From positions 1,736,001 to 1,800,000 of the forward strand of contig JAETXT010000012.1 in NCBI GenBank assembly GCA_019188255.1: DNA of 64,000 nt, read 5' to 3'. The first letter of the stretch is position 1; every line of letters begins with the position of its first letter. The notes under the pieces were generated by a model. That model saw only the letters and a program-made list of their open reading frames with translations. It searched no databases and was not told where the DNA came from. This document shows positions 10,701 to 21,831 of the stretch, in pieces. A program made the position numbers and the translations under genes. Origin of the DNA: Verticillium longisporum. Its lineage: Eukaryota > Ascomycota > Sordariomycetes > Glomerellales > Plectosphaerellaceae.

Positions 10701-12123
10701 TCATCTCCTCAATGATGAAACCGACGCATTGTCGTCGCCAAACTCTTGGCGGACATCCCGTGTCAGAACGACCTTCGTCTTCTTCACGATGCCTGTTCCC
10801 TCGAGAATAAACTCTGTGCTACCCGCGTCGCTGGTCCCATTTCCAAACTCGTGATCAACGCCGCTACCAAGGGGCATGACTCCACTGCCCCTTCCCCTCC
10901 AGCTGCGCATGGCAAAATCCCCGCCGCGTGCAGCGCTCGACGCGCCGGTACCCTGAACAGCGTACTTTTGCGAAGGCCCGCTGGAGGCACCGGTGCTCTT
11001 CTCGCGGAAAGCCTTGACCAATGGTGCCAGCGTCGGGACGCAGGTGACTATGACGCCGAGATTGTTCTCGATGGTGGACCACATGATGAGCGGGGCGGAA
11101 TCGAGGTAGTTGGCCAGGCGGACAACGGTCTGGATGCGGAAAATCTGAATGATGGTAATGAAGACACCCAGAGCCAGGAGGCCCAGGAGGACGAGCTTCT
11201 TGCGGCGCTGAATCTGGGCTCGGAGGAGGACGGGGAATGGCAGGAACATACTATTGTTATCAGTTGGGAGAATGACTATGGAATTGACGGTGGAAGGAAC
11301 ACGTACACTACGATGTCAAAGAGGATCGTCAGGGAGGCCATGCTGAGGTAGAAGTGTACGGCCTGGACACACGTGCCGGCGACGGAGGTGTCCCATTGGA
11401 GGCGGATAGGGGTGCAGAGGTTGATCTGAACAAGCAGAAACGAAAGGTGGAACATGCTGCAGAGGGCAATGACTGTGTATGTTGCATAGCGATAGGTACC
11501 CTGGGGTATGATTCGGAGGTAGGAGAAGAGGAGGCTGAGCTTGAAGCCGTAGATGCTGGTAATGTAGCTGTCAATTGTTAGAGGTGGTCGCCTCGAAGGC
11601 GGCACGAAAACGGGATGATGGAGGACGTACAACGGAGCGCCCATATACTGCAGAAGGCCGAATTCGTAGACGTTTTCCTCTGGAAAATCATCAAGATGCA
11701 ATAGACCGAGACCCCATTTTGTCTCTGCTGGAGTGTTAACGGATGCGGCACAAGACTGCTCAGCGTGGATGAACTTACGAATGATGGTGACGATGGCAAA
11801 TCCGGCGCAGCCAATCTACAAATCAAGTCAGACGAGATCTAGGAAACCAAGAAAGATTTGGGCAGTTCTCATCCTTACCCAGGTGAAGCAGATAATCCAG
11901 TCGTCTGAAAAGTTGTCAGTCATAAAGCACCTCCTCCTTTAGCTTCTGTTGTGCAGAGATACATACCCGCTCCGGTGGCTTTGATCAGGAATCCTCTCAC
12001 ATACATGCGGAGGCAAATGACAATCAGAGACAGTGTCGTAAAGGCGATGGCGATCCCGGTAATCATAGGGCCATCGTTGGCGGTGCCCACAGGAGTGCCA
12101 TATGTCCAACCCTCGGCCGACAT
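10701..12123 (-). CDS. Seven-helix rhodopsin-domain (PTH11-like) membrane protein
   Basis: A putative seven-transmembrane protein of the large fungal rhodopsin-domain (PTH11-related) family; it has no N-terminal CFEM domain. Six exons fit: 12123-11967, 11904-11879, 11815-11779, 11727-11631, 11567-11307 and 11250-10701, with introns of 51-63 nt. The join at 11728 could instead be three bases further on. The spliced frame is 376 codons. Recognisable blocks are an extracellular start followed by helix 1 (ITGIAIAFTTLSLIVICLRM), DDWIICFTW, GFKLSLLFSYLRI, LLVQINLCTPI and QRRKKLVLLGLLALGVFITI. The tail is polar and Ser/Gly-rich. The start was placed at the ATG giving MSAEGWTYG; upstream in-frame sequence is low-complexity. 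Members act in surface sensing in some plant pathogens, but the ligand here is unknown. Confidence 0.85.
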
Positions 12124-12646
12124 GACGAAAGGCAAGTTCCTTTGTGCGGGAGCGATAGCCTCTCGAACTGTGATCGGCACAAAGAACACAGAAAACAGAC
12201 GTAGATCCAGAATGAGTTGCAGTAAGGAAGCGGTGTCCTTGGGGTCGAGGTATGGGACCGCCGATAGAAGTATGCCTGCGAGGAGGGCAGAAAAGAAAGG
12301 GGTCCCCCCCCCCCCAATATGATGCCACTGCTCAATATCGCCAGAAGCCGAAGCAAGCGATGGGCAAGGAAAGAATTCTCCACGCGCCTCCACTATGCTG
12401 AGCTGATACATACGACTACCACAAGTTTGGCAGCATCTTGGATCTTATTCCACGGGTGTAACCTAACGCGGCACTGCTCTAGGTATTCGGGTATGGCGGG
12501 TGGCTGGAAGCGTTTTCCCCGTCTGGCATGACTTGGGGGGGGGCCGTCTCCGGCCTACGCATGGCCCTCTTTTTCTCGATGGCACGACGCAGGTTCGTGA
12601 AGAATACTGCCGAAAACGAGAACGAGGGCAACGGCGCTCTCGAAGG
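12124..12646. promoter_or_regulatory. Upstream region of the rhodopsin-like gene
   Basis: This sequence lies between the receptor-like gene and the transposable element. It includes a C12 run near 12303 and a G9 run near 12535. No gene is supported. Confidence 0.4.
12638..12646. repeat. Left target-site duplication
   Basis: The sequence TCTCGAAGG directly abuts the left inverted repeat and is repeated exactly at 13391-13399. Confidence 0.8.
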
Positions 12647-12812
12647 GAGGAAGGCTATTTGTTCGGCCCTTGTTGGCTATTTGCTCTGCCCAACAGGGGT
12701 AAAGCCACAATAGACAGGAGAAAAGCCACAAACACAGCTCCACCACCAAAATTAGCTGTGGCAACTATGTACCTGTCCTTTTCTCTTATACACTCGAGTC
12801 TCTCGATGAATT
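12647..12812 (+). repeat. Left terminal inverted repeat
   Basis: This 166-bp arm is the reverse complement of 13225-13390 with two differences, both A here against G in the other arm. Confidence 0.9.
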
Positions 12813-13224
12813 CCGAGCTGAAGACCAGCTATGACCAGCTAACAAACCAGCGCAGGGCCAGTTAGCAACCCCCCAAGGCTCTGCAATTGCCCCATATATC
12901 CACCGCATTATCAACACCCTTAAATGCAACAATAGCACCAAATACGCCTATTTTGAGCCCTCCAGACATCACGAATCTATCATTTTATCGTTATACGAAG
13001 CCTCTGCGATGCCTCCTTCACCGGCAAACTCACCGGCCGTCACCGAGGCCGTCACCGAGGGTCCTGCCAACAGGGAGGGTTCTGAATAGCCTCCAATTGA
13101 GGCCAATTCGGCGTTTGCCGCAGTCTTTCCGATATCCTGATTTATAATGCAAAAAAAATTAGCACTAGCTGCCTCAGGCCTGCCAAGGGCTGCCAATGGC
13201 CGTTCAGCGACTCGCCTGCTTCGC

Positions 13225-13390
13225 AATTCATCGAGAGACTCGAGTGTACAAGAGAAAAGGACAGGTACATAGTTGCCACAGCTAATTTTGGTGGTGGAGC
13301 TGTGTTTGTGGCTTTTCCCCTGTCTATTGTGGCTTTACCCCTGTTGGGCAGAGCAAATAGCCAACAAGGGCCGAACAAATAGCCTTCCTC
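13225..13390 (-). repeat. Right terminal inverted repeat
   Basis: This is the mirror arm of 12647-12812. Similarity stops abruptly inside the element at the AATTC/GAATT boundary. Confidence 0.9.
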
Positions 13391-13399
13391 TCTCGAAGG
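13391..13399. repeat. Right target-site duplication
   Basis: This TCTCGAAGG copy matches the one left of the element and defines the insertion site. Confidence 0.8.
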
Positions 13400-14363
13400 C
13401 GTCACGGGCGCTATTGCAGGCGACATGGCACAGCCCTGTGGCCTCTACCCCAGCACAAGGTTAGCCTAGTGCCCTGGGATTAAGCCACCGTTGCGGATCG
13501 CTTCAAATATGGGAGACTAGCAACGGGTACTGGAGATGATACATGTAAGTTGCCAGGCAAGGCAGGGAGGGTAGCGGTTCCTCGGCACGACCTCCCGCGC
13601 AGGAGGCGCCACCACGCTTAGCTCAGTATTGCCAAGGACTGCAGAGTATGGACGATGCTCTGGGAGAGGGGGGTGTTGAAAAGAAAGCTCATCGCAGGCA
13701 AAGCCCGTGAGCCTCTGACCTCCGTGAGAAGGCTGCAAAGGGAGGATCCAAGAGGAGAGGACAGCCGCAACGAGAGGAGCGACGACGAGATGAGTGCAAT
13801 GCTCGAGAAGAAGGCCTGTCAGACGTGACTCGGGAATCCCATCTGTGTCTCAGACCCTTGTGCCTGCCAACCCGTATTCAAGTCTTTTTTTCTGGGACGT
13901 GTAACGGTTTCGACGACCACACGACGGCAAGTGTCGCGATCAATAGAAACGTCTTTCAAGGACTATTATGGTGTTGACGATAATAAGATTTGGGAAAGTG
14001 AGATTGAATTTTGAGTGGTTTGTTTGTCGGTGAGAGGCGATCATTACCTAGGTACCCAGGTAAGGTAAGCTAAGAAGGCGAAGACTCGCCAGGTGAAGAC
14101 GCAGCTTCTGAATAGCTCGTGGCAATGGGCAAGCTCTCTTTCCCCCCCCCCCTCTCTTCTTCGATGTCTCGCGGCGAGGAACCCTTTTGCAGAGAGCAGA
14201 TGTCAGGAGAGCGACGGGGCAGGGGTTGTACCACATCTCTCAGTGTTCTTCAGTTGGAGTTGGGGGTGCTTGCCCCAAGGTGCATGTATCCTGCGCGCTG
14301 TATGCGGCATCTAGGTGTGATCACATGATGCTGGTCGCGCATTGGAAGGAACGGCGTACGACC

Positions 14364-14366
<3 letters not shown>

Positions 14367-14400
<34 letters not shown>
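14367..14400. repeat. (GT)17 microsatellite
   Basis: A perfect run of 17 GT dinucleotides, followed by an alternating GC stretch. Confidence 0.95.
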
Positions 14401-14401
<1 letters not shown>

Positions 14402-15821
14402 GTGCGCGCGTCGGTGTGCCAAGATCATCCACTACGCCTTCCCCGGCACGGCTTTTGTAGCGGAAGCTAGTCCCGATCTTCTCGGCAAGCCCCATGCCCA
14501 GCACAGACAATGGGCGCGGGAAGGGAAAGGGAAGGAACAAAGTAAGGGACAGCCGGCAGTACCTGGAGGGTCGTGCTTGCTAGTGCGCGGCCCTACCCCC
14601 ACCGAAGGTACCACCTCCCGTGCTTTCCTTCCCTAGCAGAAAATCCCTAATCCCCTGATCTCGCAACGACGCCTCTCGGTCTCGTCTGCCCATCCATGAC
14701 CCTTGCTCGTCCCATCCACCACCATGACTACAACTGCATGTGCATGTAGTATGCATCACGACCCAGTCGTCGACTGCCAGGCTTATCTGCAACCTTGGGC
14801 CCCTGGCCGCGCCGTGGTACCTTATTTTGTGCCTGCAGGTGCTGCCTCTCCTGCACACCTCGTCCGTGCTGCGGAAGATTTGCCGTGATGATTCCATGCG
14901 CCTGGATTCAGATGGGGATAATTACTCGCCGTCTGTGGCCTCCCCCTTCCCCTGGCCCCCCTCGACCCAACCATGCAAGCACCAAAGCACCCAGTCAGCA
15001 CCAAGCACCAAGCAAGCATTCTGCCGACTGCAACCTCAACAGGTGGCCTCGCGTCACCCACCCGGCCCACGTGGGTCAGTTATCATCCATCTCCAGTACA
15101 GTGGTTGGCCAACACATCATTCATCTATTGCCAGCTTCTCTGATGTTTCCATGACTGGCATGTCAACTTGACTCGGCCTCCTCCGATATTGGAATCAGAC
15201 CCCCTGACGGTCCAAGTGCCAGACCCAGACCGACCCAAACCATGCAACGGCGGCCGACATGCAAACCGACCCAACGTGCAGTTCGACAGTCGAAAGGTAC
15301 CTCCCGCGTATGGGTCGCAGAGTTGCCCGTCGAGCTCGACTCGGGTCCCTGCTACCAGGCCGACAATACTCACCTGATACTAAGTTAGCCTTCGATGGCT
15401 GACCGCCGGATGTTCGGCCTCGGTCATTACGCCAATTCGCGCGCACCAGTGGCATTATTTACTGCCCCCCCCCCTCTCTTGCACATAGCTTTGCCATCAT
15501 CGCCCCTTGCAACTACACCAAACGGGGACAGAAGCCAACTCGGCCCTTGTCCAATCCCCGGCATCCTTTCCTCTTTGGCCGGGGAGGCCCGCAGTCCAGA
15601 CGCCCACGCCACGTTAGGGGAGGGGGTATGGACCTCTGTCGTCTGCGTTTTGCCTTTGCCTGCGCCGTTCTATTGACCGCGTCTACGTACGGTGGTGCGT
15701 TGGGACTGCGCCCGCGTTGCATTCCCAGTTGCGCTGGGCTCAATGGCCTTCTTGCCCGATTGCCAAGGCCGGCCAAGGCGGCCTCCCCCTTGCGGGCCGC
15801 GCTGTCGGGACCAGCAAAGCC

Positions 15822-15830
15822 ATATAAAAT
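15822..15830 (+). promoter_or_regulatory. TATA box of the FAD oxidase gene
   Basis: ATATAAAAT lies about 225 bp upstream of the start codon at 16053. A long CT-rich tract (about 15905-16015), common around fungal transcription starts, follows it. Confidence 0.6.
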
Positions 15831-16052
15831 GTTCTGTCCGCCCCTCGAGGCCGAAATAGCGAGTCTCTCTAGAGCTAGAGAGGATCGGAAAAAGGCAACT
15901 TCACTCTCTTGATTGCTTCTTCTATCCTGCCTTTTCCCTCCTTCTCGCTCTCTTTCTCTCTTCTCACCCCTCCCTCCCCCTTCCCCCTTCCCTCCTCCTT
16001 CTGCGTCTCCTACTGGTCGCAGCCTGAACCTCCATCCTGACCACCCCTCACG

Positions 16053-17814
16053 ATGAAGAGCTTCTTCGTCCACGCCATCCTGGCGGCCACAGCCTGGGCT
16101 GCCCCCGAGCTTGTCGCCAGGGGTCAGACTTGCAAGTGCTTCCCCGGCGATGCTTGCTGGCCTTCCACGGCTCAGTGGAATGCCCTGAACACGACCGTCT
16201 CTGGCAGGCTCATTGCCACGACTCCTCTCGGCTCGCCGTGCCATGACCCGACCTACGACGCTGCCAAGTGCGCCGACCTTCAGTCGAAGTGGCAGTTCTC
16301 GGAGATTCAGTAAGTTACGCTCCCCTGGTACGTTCATTGGTGAGCCGGAGAGACGGGGTCCCTAACCATACAACAGCATGGACTCGTCCTCCTCTGTCAT
16401 GGCGCCCTTTTTCGCCAACCAGAGCTGCGACCCTTTCCAGCCTCGCGAGCGCCCATGCACTCTCGGCAACTACGTTGTCTATGCCGTTGACGCTCGCACG
16501 CCTGGTGATATCCAAGCCGCCATCATCTTTGCTAAGAAGTTTAACATCCGTTTCGTCGTTCGCAACACGGGCCACGACTACAATGGCCGTTCCACTGGTG
16601 CTGGCGCGATCTCCGTTTGGGTTCACAACATGAAAGGCGCCAAGGTCGTCGACTGGGCCGACAAGAACTACCAGGGCAAGGCACTCACCGTCGCTGCCGG
16701 CGTCCAGGGCTTTGAGGTTATGGAGGCTGCCAACGCCGCCGGCCTCGCCGTCGTTGGCGGTGAGTGCCCCACCGTTAGTCTTGCCGGAGGCTACACCCAG
16801 GGTGGGGGCCACTCGGCCCTGTCGACTAGCTTCGGTCTCAGCGCCGATAACGTTCTCGAGTGGAAGCTTGTCACCGCGGATGCCAAGGTCGTCAAGGCCA
16901 GCCGTACCGTGAACGCGGACCTCTACTGGGCTCTGTCCGGTGGTGGTGGTGGCAACTGGGGCGTTGTCACCTCGGCCACCGTCAAGGCGCACCCTGATGC
17001 TGTCTTTGGCGGCGCCACCGTCGCCTTCTTTGCTGCCGAGAACGATGCGACTGCCTTTTACAAGGCTATCGATGCATTCCACGAGGAGCTTGCCGCCATG
17101 GTCGATGCTGGTACCATGGTTGTCTACTACTTTGCGGCCGCCTTCTTCCAGATCGCACCTATCAACGCCTACAACAAGACCGAGGAGGAGGTCCGCGCCA
17201 TCCTCGCCCCCTTCCTCGCTCGTCTTGACGGTCTCGGCATCAAGTACACGTCCGCCTATTCGGAGTTTGCTGGTTACCGCGATCACTATAACAAGTACTT
17301 CGGCCCCCTGCCCATTGGCAACATCCAGGTCGGCATTGCTCAGTATGGTGGCCGTCTGATCCCCCGTGCGTCGATCACCAACATCACATCCTACACGCGC
17401 CTGATTGGTAGCACTGAGGGTGCCATCTTCATTGGCGTTGGTACCGATGTCTCGTCCTTCGGTTCCAAGATCCAGAACTCGGTCGTCCCCGCCTGGCGCA
17501 AGACACTAGTCCACGCCACCATCACGACGCCCTGGAGCTTCCAGGCGCCTTGGGCCGACATGATTGCCAACCAAAACCTCATGACCAACACGCTCATCCC
17601 CGCTATTGAGAAGCTTACCCCCGGTGGCGGTGTGTACCAGAACGAGGCCGACTTCCGTCAGCCTCGCTGGCAGCAGGAGTTCTTCGGTGCCAACTACAAG
17701 AACCTCCTCTGCATCAAGAAGGAACGCGATCCCAAGGGCTTCTTCTATGCCCTCAATGGTGTCGGCAGCGAGGCGTGGACTGTCGCCAGCAACGGGCGTA
17801 TGTGCAGGGCTTAG
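16053..17814 (+). CDS. Secreted berberine-bridge-type FAD-linked oxidoreductase
   Basis: A secreted flavoprotein of the VAO/BBE family (FAD_binding_4 plus BBE C-terminal segment), which oxidises sugars, alcohols or specialised metabolites and passes electrons to oxygen. Exons 16053-16309 and 16377-17814 are joined over a 67-nt intron (GTAAGT, CTAAC, ACAACAG), giving 564 residues. A signal peptide ends near AAPELVARG. His152 (NTGHDYNGRS) and Cys216 (GGECPTVSLAGG) sit 64 residues apart, as expected for bicovalently bound FAD. The C-terminal NGVGSEAW matches the BBE segment. The frame is intact. The neighbouring GH43 gene is convergent, only 63 bp away. Substrate cannot be told from the sequence. 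Confidence 0.92.
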
Positions 17815-17877
17815 TGATATAGATGGATATATGCAAAAAAAGTACAATGTAGCTTAATAATGCCATCTTTTCCGCCA

Positions 17878-19419
17878 TTATACAGGTGCTGGTGCAAACG
17901 CGAACCACTCTTTGATTCCCACCGCCGCGTAAGGCCCGTTGCCCGAACCAACAAACGCTGCCCGTAGCATGGTTGTCTTGACCGTAGCGAAGCCTACCTC
18001 AGCGGGTGAATCCGTCACCTCGTTTGGGTACGGCCCCTCGGCCGCCACGTCCTTCCACGCGCCGTCAGCGGCACGATACTCGACCCTCCACTCTCTCGGT
18101 GGCGCCACGCCAAAATCAGACCCCGCCGGCGCGTCGGCGAAGAAGGCGACGGCCACACCATTGAGCTCGACTGTCGCGTTCCACGTATAGGTGAGCACGC
18201 TCTCGCGTGGCGTCGCCTCTCCAGCCCACGCGGACCAGTAGTCCGGCGGCAGCGGCGTCGAGGGGACGCGCTCGTCGTGCAGAGCCGCAAGCCAGTACTG
18301 GACGGGCGTGCGGGGGACGGACGACGGCTCGGCCAGCGGCGCTACGTTGCGGCTCGGTGGGCGCGGGGCCGAGAGGGCCGGACGGACGGAACGCTCGACG
18401 GGTCGGATAGACGGTGGGTTGGCGGCGTCGTCAAACAGGAGGGGGTCGAGGGCGATGCTGCGGCGAAAGTGGCCGCCGCCCTCGGCGTCGGCAGTGTGGT
18501 AGACGAGAAAGTGCGCGCCGTCGGCGAGGGCGTAGACGCCCGTGTGGCTTGTGGTGCTGGCGACGTTGGGGAGGATGACGCTGCGGTAGGTCCTCGGGCC
18601 TAGCGGCGACGAGGCCGTACCGTAGGCGATGCAGGCGTGGTACGAGGTCGGGGTGCAGGGGGAGTCTGGGCCGGCGTTGTTGGCGGCGTAGAGCATGTAG
18701 TAGGTCTCCTTGCGCTTCAGGAACCAGGGGGCCTCGGAGAAGCCCGTGAGGGAGATGACGGCCGTGATGCTGCCGATGATGGTGGTCATGTCGGACCCGA
18801 GCTCGACGCCGCGCAGCTGGTTGAAAGAGCCCCAGTAGACAAAGACGCGATGGTCGTCATCCACTAGAACGACTGGGTCAATGTTGTGCATGTCGTTGCG
18901 GACGGGCACGGCCTGGGAGATGATGGGACCGTCGGGGTGCGCATCAGTAAAGGGGCCCGTCGGAGAGTCGGACACGGCGACGCCGATGCCAAAGGCGTCC
19001 TGCGTGCCGGGATCGCGCTGAGTGACGGACGCGAAGAAGTAGAAGCGGCCGTCGGTGCCCTGTATAATCTGGCTCGCGTAGGCGCCGCCCGAGTCGGCCC
19101 ATGCGAACAGGACCTCGGGACGGGCGACGGCGCGTTGCAGAGTCCACTCGCCACCAGCGGGGTCAGGACTCTCGGCCGAGAAGAGCTGCCATTCGTTCAT
19201 AATGAAGGCTGTGGTCGTCGGCGGCGCTTCATCGCGGCCGCTCAGGATGTAGACCGTATTGTTCACGACAAAGGGCGCTGGGTCGGCCGAGTAAATGGAG
19301 CCATCGGAGAGGATGGGGTTGCCGTCGGAGACGAAAGTCTCGGTCTGCCGGCGATGCAAGGAGAGCGAGAAAACGGGCAGGGCCACACAAGCGGAGATGA
19401 GCAGGCGGCAGTACTTCAT
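17878..19419 (-). CDS. Secreted glycoside hydrolase family 43-like protein
   Basis: An intronless 513-residue five-bladed beta-propeller glycosidase, of a group acting on arabinan, xylan or galactan side chains. A signal peptide is visible (MKYCRLLISACVALPVFS). The three GH43 acidic positions are seen: Asp46 in SADPAPFVV (base), Asp181 in HNIDPVVLV (pKa modulator) and Glu229 in FSEAPWFLK (acid). A C-terminal domain from about residue 370 looks like a beta-sandwich (NATVELNGVAVAFFADAP, REWRVEYRAADGAW), perhaps carbohydrate-binding. The gene is tail-to-tail with the FAD oxidase. Exact subfamily and substrate are unknown. Confidence 0.88.
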   Translation of the reverse strand: MKYCRLLISACVALPVFSLSLHRRQTETFVSDGNPILSDGSIYSADPAPFVVNNTVYILSGRDEAPPTTTAFIMNEWQLFSAESPDPAGGEWTLQRAVARPEVLFAWADSGGAYASQIIQGTDGRFYFFASVTQRDPGTQDAFGIGVAVSDSPTGPFTDAHPDGPIISQAVPVRNDMHNIDPVVLVDDDHRVFVYWGSFNQLRGVELGSDMTTIIGSITAVISLTGFSEAPWFLKRKETYYMLYAANNAGPDSPCTPTSYHACIAYGTASSPLGPRTYRSVILPNVASTTSHTGVYALADGAHFLVYHTADAEGGGHFRRSIALDPLLFDDAANPPSIRPVERSVRPALSAPRPPSRNVAPLAEPSSVPRTPVQYWLAALHDERVPSTPLPPDYWSAWAGEATPRESVLTYTWNATVELNGVAVAFFADAPAGSDFGVAPPREWRVEYRAADGAWKDVAAEGPYPNEVTDSPAEVGFATVKTTMLRAAFVGSGNGPYAAVGIKEWFAFAPAPV

Positions 19420-20427
19420 CCTGGCGAGGTCGCCCGTAACCTGTCCGGCTAGGTAGGTTCCTAATCGGTCAGCAAGGTAAGAATTGAGTATAGGAAGATG
19501 CTCCTTGTGTTGTGTGATTGTCTACAGGTGTGTTCGTCTGACGTGGTCTTCCCACTGTTGTCTTGATATAACCAGAGCAGCCGCCGTGCAATGGGGCATG
19601 CATTCATCACATATGGCAAAGACAAGTCATCTTTACGTTGATACAACATGAGCATTTGGTCGTCTTCACGCTCTCACTACTACTTCTCCTGAGACAGTGT
19701 CGGCCCTCCTACAGCCGTATTCGAGGTACGCATCTGACTCGAGCGGCTGCACCTCGAGATTCAAATGTTACTGTAGTTGTCGCGTATAGACAGACATGGG
19801 CACCTTCTTCATTTGTTAATCGGCCATAACGGGAGGGAGAATGCACCATGGTCTTGCGCGCCAATGATGGGCCCGCTCTCCAACACGACGACGTTGCATT
19901 GCAGACTATCGGATCCCGCGGTCTTTTGTCGATCAAAGGCAATCTCAGCGAATGTGACGATTTCCCCGCGATCTGCACGCTGGGGAGCGGATGCTGTGCT
20001 TTCGGACGCCGCTTCTGGCTGTGGGTCAATGCATTTACCTGAGGTCGGCCGAAATAGTCGTGGTAGATTCGCTATTCGTGGATGATACTCTCCGCGCGAG
20101 ATCATGCGACGAGCTCATGCTGTGTGTGTGGTGCCCATTATCAACGAAACCAACGTGGTTTCCAGCGACAATTGGACTTGATTTTGACTGATATGGGCGT
20201 CAATGCAACAATCCGACTTGTGAAGAACCTGCTTTGCGTACGCGAAGACTCACCAACCACCACACGGGATCAATCGCCATGGAGACGTCAACCAGAGCTT
20301 CGAGACAAGCATTCAACGTGAGTCGTGGTCATGCCTCTGAGCGTCGCCGTGAAGGTCAAAAAGAGGAATCCCCCAGTTGCGGGCTGGCCGTGTCCCGAGC
20401 AGCGGACGAACCTGCAAAAGAAATGGA
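19420..20427. other. Intergenic region upstream of GH43
   Basis: This should carry the GH43 promoter. Apart from a CTAGGTAGG motif near 19449, I recognise nothing in it. Confidence 0.4.
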
Positions 20428-20499
20428 TAGCAACTGGACGTTTCGATCGTCCGACCTCCGGGTTATGAGCCCGGCGCGCTTCCGCTGCGCCAAGTTGCT
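20428..20499 (-). tRNA. Initiator tRNA-Met (CAT)
   Basis: The 72-nt minus-strand sequence folds as a full cloverleaf. The acceptor is AGCAACT/AGTTGCT with A1-U72, the D arm is GCGCAGCGGAAGCGC, the anticodon loop is CTCATAA and the T loop is ATCGAAAC in place of TTCGAAT. A1-U72 and the AUCG T loop mark the eukaryotic initiator. A T4 terminator follows 8 nt after the 3' end. No intron. Confidence 0.95.
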
Positions 20500-21276
20500 T
20501 TGTTCCTTGTTGAGATGAGGCCAAAAATGGTCGTGCTATGTAGTCATCGTGAGATGGAGCAAGCACTGACCGGCCCGCTTGGTGGGCGACGACGTGGGTC
20601 TCGTCCGGGTTCGGCAACCGACCAACGAGCCCTAGCTCGAAGACGTGGCCCATCAGGTGAGCGGGTGCGTGGTCCTGTCAAGCCAGTAACGACGGAAAAA
20701 AATAGTCTTGTCGTTGATGGTGACACGCGTGACGCAAGAGGGGTCCGAGAGGGGGGGGACCTTGGGTAGGTAGGTCCCTGAGGTTGACGGCGGTCTCTCC
20801 CATGTCTTTCCCGATCGAGCACAATGCGCCTGATTCAGCCACCACTGATTGGCCTCGAACAGTACTCGAGGAGCCCGAGAAGCTGCTCCCGGGCAGCTCT
20901 TGGTCACTTGGTCACGCAGATATCGGCATCGGTGCCCTGGCTTTTGCAATGCCCGTTTGCAATGCCGTTTGCAATGTCCGTTACAACGCAGGATAAGTAA
21001 CGTAGCCCGCATTTGCCTACTATGTCACCTTGGTTCGGACAGAGTTGGCGTCCTGGACGAATTTGCCAGTTGGCCCACCCAGGCAGGGCATGGCAACGCA
21101 ATCTTCTCCTGTCCCCACCACGCCGCACCGCCCCCGCTCCTCGACTCTCTGCGTCCCACCAGATCACAAGCACAACACCCTTTGAGAATCCCAAGATACC
21201 CACTGCTTGCGACAATTGTTCACCCTCCCCCACTGGTCGACATGGTCGCTGCAGATGCCGCCCGTCTCTCATCAAA
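20500..21276. other. Intergenic region between tRNA genes
   Basis: No supported gene. A G9 run occurs near 20750, next to GTAGGTAGG, and short repeated GCAATG motifs lie near 20946-20975. Confidence 0.4.
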
Positions 21277-21347
21277 GCGTGAATGGTTTAGTGGTAAAAT
21301 TCTCCGTTGCCATCGGGGAGCCCTGGGTTCGATTCCCAGTTCACGCA
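21277..21347 (+). tRNA. tRNA-Gly (GCC)
   Basis: A 71-nt tRNA with acceptor stem GCGTGAA/TTCACGC, anticodon loop TTGCCAT and T arm CTGGGTTCGATTCCCAG. It has no intron. A T8 run, a possible Pol III terminator, lies at 21397-21404. Confidence 0.96.
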
Positions 21348-21831
21348 GCGTGGCATGTACAGCATCATCAGAACCTCTCCGAGGTTGCTGGTACCATTTT
21401 TTTTAATTTTTGATGGTTTGGCTCGACGTTCTGGTCCAGGCTCTGGTCCAGATTTGGAAATTCATCGCATCGACGCTATTCGACCTGACTAGCGAATGAA
21501 CCAATAGATGGACAAAAGACGTGCTACGTCGGGATACTACTTCAGGCCTCAAGTTATAGTTATGAGCAATTACATGCATCTTGATTGAGGAGTGAGGCTG
21601 TCCCTGTTCACGATATTATGCGAGAACGTGGGCCAAGGAACCCGGGATGACACTGCCTAGGTCCTCTGACAGACTGCAAGTGCTGACAAGTGATATCCGA
21701 TGCAAAGCAGCCCAGAATCGGTGTGAACTTCTCGGCTTCAGGTCAGTGTCAATTTTTGTTTACCCAATGGCAAAAATTGGTGAGAAGAGCCAAAAGATCA
21801 ATCCAGTGACGGCCCACTGGAACTCATCAAT

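Larger units (their letters stand above)
12647..13390. mobile_element. Non-autonomous Mutator-like DNA element (MITE-type)
   Basis: The 744-bp element has terminal inverted repeats of 166 bp (12647-12812 and 13225-13390) that match at 164 positions; the termini read GAGGAAGGCTATTTG. It is flanked on both sides by the 9-bp direct repeat TCTCGAAGG (12638-12646 and 13391-13399). Long inverted repeats with a 9-bp target duplication are characteristic of Mutator-like (MULE/Hop-type) elements. The roughly 410-bp interior encodes no recognisable transposase, so movement would need an enzyme from elsewhere. It holds a short duplicated CCGTCACCGAGG motif near 13036-13060. The near-identical arms suggest recent insertion. 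It lies about 520 bp upstream of the start codon of the rhodopsin-like gene and could affect its promoter. Confidence 0.85.
13400..16052. other. Long intergenic region upstream of the FAD oxidase
   Basis: About 2.65 kb without a gene I can support. It holds a GT microsatellite, several C or G runs, an AGGTACC-type palindrome near 14047 and, at its right end, a core promoter. Open frames here are short and low-complexity. Confidence 0.5.

Noticed and set aside
13018..13093. Small gene inside the Mutator-like element
   Set aside because: The ATG frame gives only about 25 residues of repeated Val-Thr-Glu sequence and no transposase signature.
14118..14640. Open frames with Cys-Val repeats
   Set aside because: They are translations of the GT microsatellite and nearby low-complexity sequence.
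15513..16337. 274-codon minus-strand frame
   Set aside because: It overlaps the promoter, CT-rich leader and first exon of the FAD oxidase and is Arg/Gly-rich low complexity.
16315..17286. 323-codon minus-strand frame
   Set aside because: It is an antisense shadow of the FAD oxidase exon caused by high-GC codon use.
18277..19452. Plus-strand frames across the GH43 gene
   Set aside because: They are antisense shadows; the minus-strand frame has signal peptide and all catalytic residues.
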